Assembly: GCA_031261015.1 (NCBI GenBank)
Contig: JAISKG010000203.1
Span: 1 to 11,051 of the forward strand
Source: Dysgonamonadaceae bacterium
GTDB lineage: Bacteria; Bacteroidota; Bacteroidia; Bacteroidales; Azobacteroidaceae
Direction: 5' to 3'
DNA: 11,051 nt
Below the pieces are notes generated by a model. The model searched no databases, was not told the origin of the DNA, and saw nothing but the letters and a program-made list of their open reading frames with translations. Shown piece after piece: positions 6,605-11,051 of this stretch; positions within the stretch are counted from its first letter, which is position 1; every line of letters starts with the position of its first letter. The translations under genes were made by a program, and so were the position numbers.

Positions 6605-7954
6605 ATGGAACGAAATTATGTCGCTGCTTTGGATATCGGCACATCTAAAATGATTGCTATGGTTGCTCAGAAAAAGAGCGGTAATGATAAACTAACAATT
6701 TCCGGTTATAAACAAGTCGAATCGGAGGATTGTATCCGAAGAGGATGTATTTACAATATTGTTACAACCGGCGCCAAAGTATCCTCCTTGGTCGCTGACC
6801 TCAGCCGCAGAATGGATCAGCCGATCGGGAGAATCTATGTAAGTATCGGCGGACAATCTTTACGGACACAAACCTATTCGGTGACACGGGAAGTCAACGG
6901 ATTTGTCAATAGAGCTATTACCGACGAATTGGATAAAGCTTGCGACAGTTACCTGGCCGACGATGATGCGGAAGTCCTGGATCGGGTTTCACGTGAATAT
7001 TATACCGACGGAACGGTAAATCCTTATCCCGTAGGAACCAACTGTAAAACCATTGAAGAACGTATCGTCTTGATCTTGGGAAATCCATCGCTGAAAACTT
7101 GTTTGATAAAAAGCGTGGAAGAAAAAGCCAAGATCGAAATTGCAGGTTTCACCATTACTCCGATTGCGACCGCGGCCACTGTGCTTTCCGATGCCGATAG
7201 AGACAAAGGTTGCGCTCTGATCGAATTGGGCGCCGGCATTACATACGTATCGGTTTATAAAGATAAATTGCTGCGCTACATGGTCGCTATTCCGATAGGA
7301 AGCGACGCGATTACGCATGATATTGAAGATTTAATGGGAGTAAATAAACAGGAGGCCGAAAAACTCAAAAGGGATTTTACAACTTCGACAACGGAACCGG
7401 AAGATGCGGTGGAAACCGAAAAACGCAACGAACGGCTAAGAGAAATCATCAACGCGCGTATGAATGAAATCATCGCCAATATTATTAAACAATTAGAATT
7501 GTCGGGCTATTTTGAGTGTTTGGGAACAGGTATCATTCTTACCGGCGGAGGCGCGGCGCTCGGTGGCGCGGCGCTTGGAAACTTGCGGGAAATTTTGCAA
7601 AAACAAACGAAGAATCCCGTCCTAATCCCGTTCGTTAACCAGCAAATCTTGTTTGATCAAGTATCGGAATTGACTAAAGAATTGGCCGGTCAACCGGGGT
7701 ATGCAACGGTAATCGGTTTATTGCGTTTGGGCAAAACCAATTGCGCCGAAGACAAACCGATCGTTGTTTCGCAACCGGAAACAAACCCGACCGGATCTGT
7801 ACGACCGACCGGACAAGGAGCAAGTCCCGTCAAAGATCCCAGGCCAAGAAAAGGCTCCAAAAAAAGCCCTTCCCTTTTCGGAAGAATGAAAAACCTATTC
7901 GATGATGCCTCTTCTACCCTTTACGGGGATGAAGAACCAACGTCTAACCAGTAA
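6605..7954 (+). CDS. ftsA: Cell division protein FtsA (actin-like FtsZ anchor)
   Basis: FtsA is an ATP-binding actin-family protein that tethers FtsZ filaments to the membrane and recruits later divisome proteins. In the 449-residue product the phosphate-1 loop is DIGTSK at 10-15, the second phosphate loop is ELGAGITYVSVY from E207, and the adenosine motif is TGGG at 313-316. The 1C subdomain lies between roughly 85 and 165 (IYVSIGGQSL precedes it). After about 385 comes a Pro/Lys-rich linker, then SLFGRMKNLFDDA, which could form the membrane-binding amphipathic helix, followed by an acidic tail. GAALG is tandemly duplicated at 316-325 directly after the TGG loop. It starts 19 bases after ftsQ and ends 12 bases before ftsZ. 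Confidence 0.95.
   Translation: MERNYVAALDIGTSKMIAMVAQKKSGNDKLTISGYKQVESEDCIRRGCIYNIVTTGAKVSSLVADLSRRMDQPIGRIYVSIGGQSLRTQTYSVTREVNGFVNRAITDELDKACDSYLADDDAEVLDRVSREYYTDGTVNPYPVGTNCKTIEERIVLILGNPSLKTCLIKSVEEKAKIEIAGFTITPIATAATVLSDADRDKGCALIELGAGITYVSVYKDKLLRYMVAIPIGSDAITHDIEDLMGVNKQEAEKLKRDFTTSTTEPEDAVETEKRNERLREIINARMNEIIANIIKQLELSGYFECLGTGIILTGGGAALGGAALGNLREILQKQTKNPVLIPFVNQQILFDQVSELTKELAGQPGYATVIGLLRLGKTNCAEDKPIVVSQPETNPTGSVRPTGQGASPVKDPRPRKGSKKSPSLFGRMKNLFDDASSTLYGDEEPTSNQ
7550..7579 (+). repeat. 15-bp in-phase tandem duplication in ftsA
   Basis: Bases 7550-7564 and 7565-7579 match at 13 of 15 positions (GGCGCGGCGCT, then YGGW). They encode GAALG twice (residues 316-320 and 321-325), immediately after the TGG of the adenosine-binding loop. 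The two differences are at third codon positions, so the protein repeat is exact. Confidence 0.8.
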
Positions 7955-7966
7955 AAACGAACAGCC

Positions 7967-9244
7967 ATGGATGAAGTAATAATGAGTTTCGGTGTTTATC
8001 CGACAGAAATCCCAACCTTGATCAAAGTGATCGGAGTGGGCGGCGGCGGCGGAAACGCTGTGAGTCACATGTATCGCGAAGGCATGAAGAATGTGAGTTT
8101 TGCCATTTGCAATACAGATAATCAAGCTCTGCTCACAAATAAAGTGCCGGTGAAATTACAGTTAGGGCCTCAGACTACTAAAGGATTAGGAGCCGGAGGC
8201 GCTCCCAAAGTCGCCCAAAAAGCCGCCGAAGAAAGTGTTGGCGACATCAAGAAATTGCTCAGCGACGAAACGAAAATGATTTTCATCACCGCGGGAATGG
8301 GAGGCGGAACCGGAACGGGAGCCGCGCCGGTCATTGCCCAAGTCGCTCAGGAGATGGATATTCTGACGGTCGGAATCGTAACGATTCCTTTCAATTTTGA
8401 AGGCGAAGATAAAATCTATCAGGCTTTGCTCGGCGTGGAAGAAATGAGCCGCTACGTGGACGCCTTGCTGGTAATCGACAACGAACGCTTGCTCGACATT
8501 TACGCCGATTTGGATATTGATAACGGTTTCCAGAAAGCCGACGACATACTGACGGTTGCCGCCCAAAGTATCGCCGATATTATTTCCGTTCCGGGTACGA
8601 TCAATGTAGATTTTGCCGATGTAAGCGCAACTTTGAAAAAAGGTGGAATTGCGATCATGAGCAGCGGATTGGGCAAAGGCGCTAACCGTATCTCGAAAGC
8701 CATCGAAAACACGCTCAACTCGCCTTTAGTCAACAACAACGACATCTTCAAAGCGCGCAAAATTTTACTAAATATCTCTTATGACGAAACGAATCCTCCG
8801 AAAATGAAAGAATTGAACGAGGTCAAAGAGTTCATGAGCAAATTCAGTCAACAAAACATCAATGTGATTTGGGGACGCGCCAAAGTAAACAATTTGGAAG
8901 ACAATGTACGCATCACGATTCTCGCCACCGGCTTTGATATCGACAATGTCCCGATGATCGACAAAATCGAAAACCGGACACAAGCGGCGATTGAACAACG
9001 GGAAAAAGAAAAACTCTTCATAAAATACGGCAAAGATCTTGATAAAATCAATAAGCCGGTACCATCCAAACCCTTTATTTTCACAGTAGAACAGATGGAC
9101 GACAACGAAATCATCGAAGCTGTGCTCAACATTCCGGCTTACAAACGGAAAGGCGGGGAAATTGAAGAAATCATCGAAAGAAGGGAGGCGAAAATGAAAT
9201 CGACGGTTCCACTGGATGAAGTGGAAATTGTTTCGGAAGAATAA
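7967..9244 (+). CDS. ftsZ: Cell division GTPase FtsZ
   Basis: Tubulin-like GTPase that polymerises into the cytokinetic ring. The 425-residue product has the N-terminal strand IKVIGVGGGGGNAV (about 19-32), the tubulin signature GMGGGTGTG at 110-118, LLVIDNERL, and the catalytic T7 synergy loop NVDFADV from N213 with D215 and D218. After about residue 335 comes a short charged linker. NIPAYKRK at 388-395 resembles the conserved C-terminal peptide that binds FtsA, but it is followed by a 30-residue acidic tail instead of ending the protein. The start at 7967 gives MDEVIMSFG; an in-frame ATG at 7982 is the alternative. The upstream order ftsQ-ftsA-ftsZ is canonical. The gene converges on the MFS gene across a 60-base gap holding a repeat hairpin that may end transcription. 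Confidence 0.97.
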   Translation: MDEVIMSFGVYPTEIPTLIKVIGVGGGGGNAVSHMYREGMKNVSFAICNTDNQALLTNKVPVKLQLGPQTTKGLGAGGAPKVAQKAAEESVGDIKKLLSDETKMIFITAGMGGGTGTGAAPVIAQVAQEMDILTVGIVTIPFNFEGEDKIYQALLGVEEMSRYVDALLVIDNERLLDIYADLDIDNGFQKADDILTVAAQSIADIISVPGTINVDFADVSATLKKGGIAIMSSGLGKGANRISKAIENTLNSPLVNNNDIFKARKILLNISYDETNPPKMKELNEVKEFMSKFSQQNINVIWGRAKVNNLEDNVRITILATGFDIDNVPMIDKIENRTQAAIEQREKEKLFIKYGKDLDKINKPVPSKPFIFTVEQMDDNEIIEAVLNIPAYKRKGGEIEEIIERREAKMKSTVPLDEVEIVSEE

Positions 9245-9245
9245 A

Positions 9246-9302
9246 CGTCATTGCGGGCAGAGCGAAGCAATCGGGATTATTAGCGCTTTCCGGATTGCTT
9301 CG
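9246..9302. repeat. Partial copy of the murC-type palindromic element between ftsZ and MFS gene
   Basis: The left end CGTCATTGCG (9246-9255) is identical to the left end of the murC element. The inner arms CGAAGCAATC (9263-9272) and its complement (9293-9302) are also identical to those in murC, but here surround a 20-base loop. The outer right arm is missing: sequence passes directly to the MFS stop codon at 9305-9307. Confidence 0.85.
9263..9302. terminator. Possible bidirectional terminator hairpin
   Basis: A perfect 10-bp stem with a 20-base loop fills the gap between the convergent ftsZ and MFS stop codons. Position is right for ending both transcripts. No clear T-run follows on the + strand (ACTTACCTTAATATTTTCC), so an intrinsic terminator is only possible, not shown. 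Confidence 0.35.
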
Positions 9303-9304
9303 AC

Positions 9305-10513
9305 TTACCTTAATATTTTCCGCTGAACGGCATTAATCGAAATCAACAGAACCAATGCAATCACTGCGCTGCCCGCCATTGCAAAAGCCGTTGAATGTAA
9401 AATATTTCCCAAGCCTGCCAAAGGCATTATTATTCCCCCAACAAGAAAAGTGCTTGCACCCAGCACAGCCGACGCCGTTCCTTTATATCGCTTTTCCAAA
9501 TCCAACGCTAAATTCGTTGATATAGGGAAAGTTCCGCCGGCAAAAAGTAGCGTCAGGAAGAGTACGGTACAAAAACAAGCAATCGGAGCATCCAAGAATA
9601 ACGAAACGCCGGTCAACAAACTAAAAATAAATAATCCTGCAACACTTAATTTCAATGTCTTATGCGGATCTTTCAACCTTGCTGCCAAAATATTGCCGAT
9701 GGTCAATGCAACGGCATTCACCGCAAAAATAATGCTATAAGCGATAGGCGAAACGCCGTAATGCTCTTGAAAAATAAAGGGTGAAGAGGCAATGTAGGCA
9801 AACATAATAGCCGTTGAAAATGACAACAAGGCAATATAAAGCATCAAAAGCCGGTTTTTCAGTACCGGAACAAAAAACTTAAACGTCGAAATCACAGGAA
9901 CTTTGATGCGTTTGTGATGCGACAACGATTCTTTCATATACAAACTCACAATCCAAACGGCCAATCCCAGCAAACCCAGCGCGACAAATATTCCTTTCCA
10001 ATCGGTAAAAAGCATAAGCAGACCGCCGACTACCGGCGCTGCTATGGGCGCAATTCCCTGAACAGCAGCGATTAGAGCAAGAAATTTCAATAATTCCTTT
10101 CCCGAAAACAAATCGGCTGCTATCGACCGGGCAAGTACAATACTCCCGGCTGCACCCAATCCTTGCAATAATCGAAAACCGACTAAGAGATAGATGGTTG
10201 GCGAGAAAATACAGCCAACGGTCGCTAATAAATACAGTCCGAACGAAGCGAAAAGCGGTCGCCGCCGTCCCGTTTTATCGCTGACCGGGCCGAAAAACAA
10301 TTGTCCGATGGCAATTCCCAGCATACTGGTAGAAATAGTAAGTTGCACCATGGAAGCAGAAGTGCCGAAATAACCGGTTAGCGCAGGCAAACTCGGCAGA
10401 TACATGTCGGTTACCAAAGGAGCGAATGCCGTCATTGCAGACAAAGTAACAAGCAAATAAAGTTTGCTGTTTTTGGATGTTAAATCACAAGAAATCAGAT
10501 TGTTATTTTTCAT
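9305..10513 (-). CDS. MFS multidrug exporter, Bcr/CflA family
   Basis: A 402-residue inner-membrane proton antiporter of the 12-helix drug-efflux type. Visible signatures are VTDMYLPSLPAL around D36 in the first helix, motif A GPVSDKTGRRRP at 75-86 in the helix 2-3 loop, GFRLLQGLGAAGSIVLARSIAADLF in helix 4 with R114, and the antiporter motif C-like GIAPIAAPVVGG at 153-164. Hydrophobic segments repeat to the end. Bcr/CflA proteins export compounds such as bicyclomycin, chloramphenicol or sulfonamides; the substrate here cannot be told. It is antisense to the cluster and sits between ftsZ and the yqeY-like gene. A Bacteroidota-type promoter lies just upstream on the minus strand. The ATG at 10513 is well supported by length and by the promoter spacing. 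Confidence 0.92.
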   Translation of the reverse strand: MKNNNLISCDLTSKNSKLYLLVTLSAMTAFAPLVTDMYLPSLPALTGYFGTSASMVQLTISTSMLGIAIGQLFFGPVSDKTGRRRPLFASFGLYLLATVGCIFSPTIYLLVGFRLLQGLGAAGSIVLARSIAADLFSGKELLKFLALIAAVQGIAPIAAPVVGGLLMLFTDWKGIFVALGLLGLAVWIVSLYMKESLSHHKRIKVPVISTFKFFVPVLKNRLLMLYIALLSFSTAIMFAYIASSPFIFQEHYGVSPIAYSIIFAVNAVALTIGNILAARLKDPHKTLKLSVAGLFIFSLLTGVSLFLDAPIACFCTVLFLTLLFAGGTFPISTNLALDLEKRYKGTASAVLGASTFLVGGIIMPLAGLGNILHSTAFAMAGSAVIALVLLISINAVQRKILR

Positions 10514-10518
10514 ATAGG

Positions 10519-10536
10519 AGAGGCTGTATGACCTCT
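10519..10536 (-). other. Small hairpin in the MFS leader
   Basis: AGAGG at 10519-10523 pairs with CCTCT at 10532-10536 across an eight-base loop. On the MFS transcript it would sit five bases before the ATG, inside the predicted leader, where it could affect ribosome access. The stem is only five pairs, so chance is possible. Confidence 0.35.
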
Positions 10537-10545
10537 ATGCGGGGA

Positions 10546-10577
10546 CAAAAATACAGAAAATTTTTGTTTTGCCCAAC
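10546..10577 (-). promoter_or_regulatory. Putative Bacteroidota-type promoter of the MFS gene
   Basis: On the minus strand TATTTTTG (10553-10546) matches the -7 consensus TAnnTTTG exactly. Twenty bases upstream lies GTTG (10577-10574), three of four matches to the -33 TTTG. Transcription would begin near 10540, giving a leader of about 27 bases. Spacing fits known promoters of the phylum; there is no experimental support. Confidence 0.5.
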
Positions 10578-10803
10578 ATAGAAAATCCGCAAGCAATTGA
10601 ATGTAAGTTCGATGCAGTTTCGGAAAATAGTTCAAAATACAAGAAATTTATCGAAAATTATCCGGATATTCCGCTGTCGTTTTATTCGTTTTTGCCTTTT
10701 GAGAATGATTTTTTCAGGAAAATAACGTGAGTTAGACCGCTTGAAAATAGTATGTTACAAGGAGCGAGTATTTTGTTATGATACGAAATTTCAAAAAAAT
10801 TAC

Positions 10804-10811
10804 TACTTTTG
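10804..10811 (+). promoter_or_regulatory. Putative -7 box of the yqeY-like gene
   Basis: TACTTTTG matches TAnnTTTG and lies 44 bases before the ATG at 10856. No good -33 TTTG occurs 19-21 bases upstream; the nearest TTTG, at 10772-10775, is 28 bases away. The box is therefore only moderately supported. Confidence 0.35.
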
Positions 10812-10855
10812 TTCCTCATAACTATAATGATTTAAAATATAAAACAATAAATATC

Positions 10856-11051
10856 ATGGCTTTATTCGAAACAATCAGCAACGACATTAAAACAGCGATG
10901 CTGGCAAAAGACAAAATCCGCCTGGAAGCGCTCCGCGGAATCAAGAAAGAATTTTTGGAAGCAAAAACGGCGAAAGGTTCGGATGGCGAACTGAGCGACG
11001 AAACGGCTGTCAAAATCATGCAAAAAATGGTGAAACAGCGCAAAGACAGTG
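10856..11051 (+). CDS. GatB/YqeY domain protein, 3'-truncated by window edge
   Basis: The first 65 residues are in view and the frame is still open at the edge. MALFETISNDIKTAMLAKDK, then RLEALRGIKKEFLEAKTA and ELSDETAVKIMQKMVKQRKDS, is the typical N-terminal helical part of the small (about 150-residue) YqeY-like proteins. They are related to the tail domain of the amidotransferase subunit GatB and thought to bind tRNA; a free-standing function is not firmly known. The gene follows ftsZ directly in many Bacteroidales, so its presence here, beyond the MFS gene, helps to place the organism. The ATG at 10856 follows an A/T-rich leader and gives the family's usual beginning. Confidence 0.92.
   Translation, partial: MALFETISNDIKTAMLAKDKIRLEALRGIKKEFLEAKTAKGSDGELSDETAVKIMQKMVKQRKDS

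Larger units (their letters stand above)
10518..10730 (+). pseudogene. Short open frame, possible gene remnant
   Basis: The + frame is open from 10518 to the stop at 10728-10730. From a TTG at 10569 it would encode 53 residues, beginning LPNIENPQAIECKFDA and ending FENDFFRKIT. The composition looks protein-like (NYPDIPLSFYSFLPF), but I do not recognise it. There is no in-frame ATG and no promoter of its own. Its 5' part overlaps the MFS promoter on the other strand. A nearby ATG at 10537 is in another frame and stops at once, which would fit a frameshifted relic. It could equally be a chance frame in spacer DNA. Confidence 0.25.
10514..10855. other. Divergent intergenic region between MFS and yqeY-like genes
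   Basis: This 342-base stretch has no convincing complete gene. It holds a small hairpin and a TAnnTTTG promoter for the MFS gene at its left end, a short + frame ending at 10730 that may be a remnant, and an A/T-rich leader with a second TAnnTTTG box before the yqeY-like gene. No riboswitch, tRNA or CRISPR pattern was seen. Confidence 0.7.

Noticed and set aside
9450..9740. 96-codon + strand frame opposite the MFS gene
   Set aside because: It lies wholly inside the well-supported transporter gene and shows no family features.
10772..10811. Complete promoter for the yqeY-like gene using TTTG at 10772
   Set aside because: The spacer to the TACTTTTG box is 28 bases, well beyond the roughly 19-21 expected, so only the -7 box is reported.

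Overview
This window is most of the division and cell wall (dcw) gene cluster of a bacterium of the phylum Bacteroidota, probably order Bacteroidales. Four things support that. The order murD-ftsW-murG-murC-ftsQ-ftsA-ftsZ has no murB or ddl between murC and ftsQ. A GatB/YqeY-domain gene lies close downstream of ftsZ. The MurD, MurC, FtsQ and FtsZ sequences have Bacteroidales character. The two likely promoters carry the TAnnTTTG -7 box of this phylum. Base composition is moderate and similar across all genes.

Layout. Bases 1-669 are the 3' part of a DinD-type DNA-damage-inducible gene, cut by the window edge, in the place where mraY would be expected. From 686 to 9244 seven genes run on the + strand with spacers of at most 19 bases or short overlaps: murD, ftsW, murG, murC, ftsQ, ftsA, ftsZ. 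This looks like one transcription unit with translational coupling at ftsW/murG and murC/ftsQ. A convergent minus-strand gene for a Bcr/CflA-type MFS drug exporter (9305-10513) separates ftsZ from the 5' part of a GatB/YqeY-like gene (10856 to the edge). The 342-base divergent spacer between those two holds one likely promoter for each gene, a small hairpin and a short open frame that may be a gene remnant.

The cluster genes work together. MurC adds L-Ala and MurD adds D-Glu to the UDP-MurNAc precursor. MurG makes lipid II and FtsW polymerises it at the septum. FtsQ belongs to the divisome's periplasmic assembly. FtsA anchors FtsZ, whose GTP-dependent polymers form the ring.

The most unusual content is repeat DNA inside the coding sequences of these essential enzymes. 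Three short tandem-heptamer arrays, one in murD and two in murG, all fit the single 7-base consensus ARTKRMR; one murG array is on the opposite strand. A separate 70-bp palindromic element lies in frame inside murC and adds about 24 residues. A partial copy of it fills the ftsZ/MFS junction. ftsA carries a 15-bp in-phase tandem duplication next to a nucleotide-binding loop. I saw no CRISPR array, tRNA, rRNA or transposase. I cannot identify a new multi-gene system here; the repeat colonisation of core genes is the best candidate for something undescribed.
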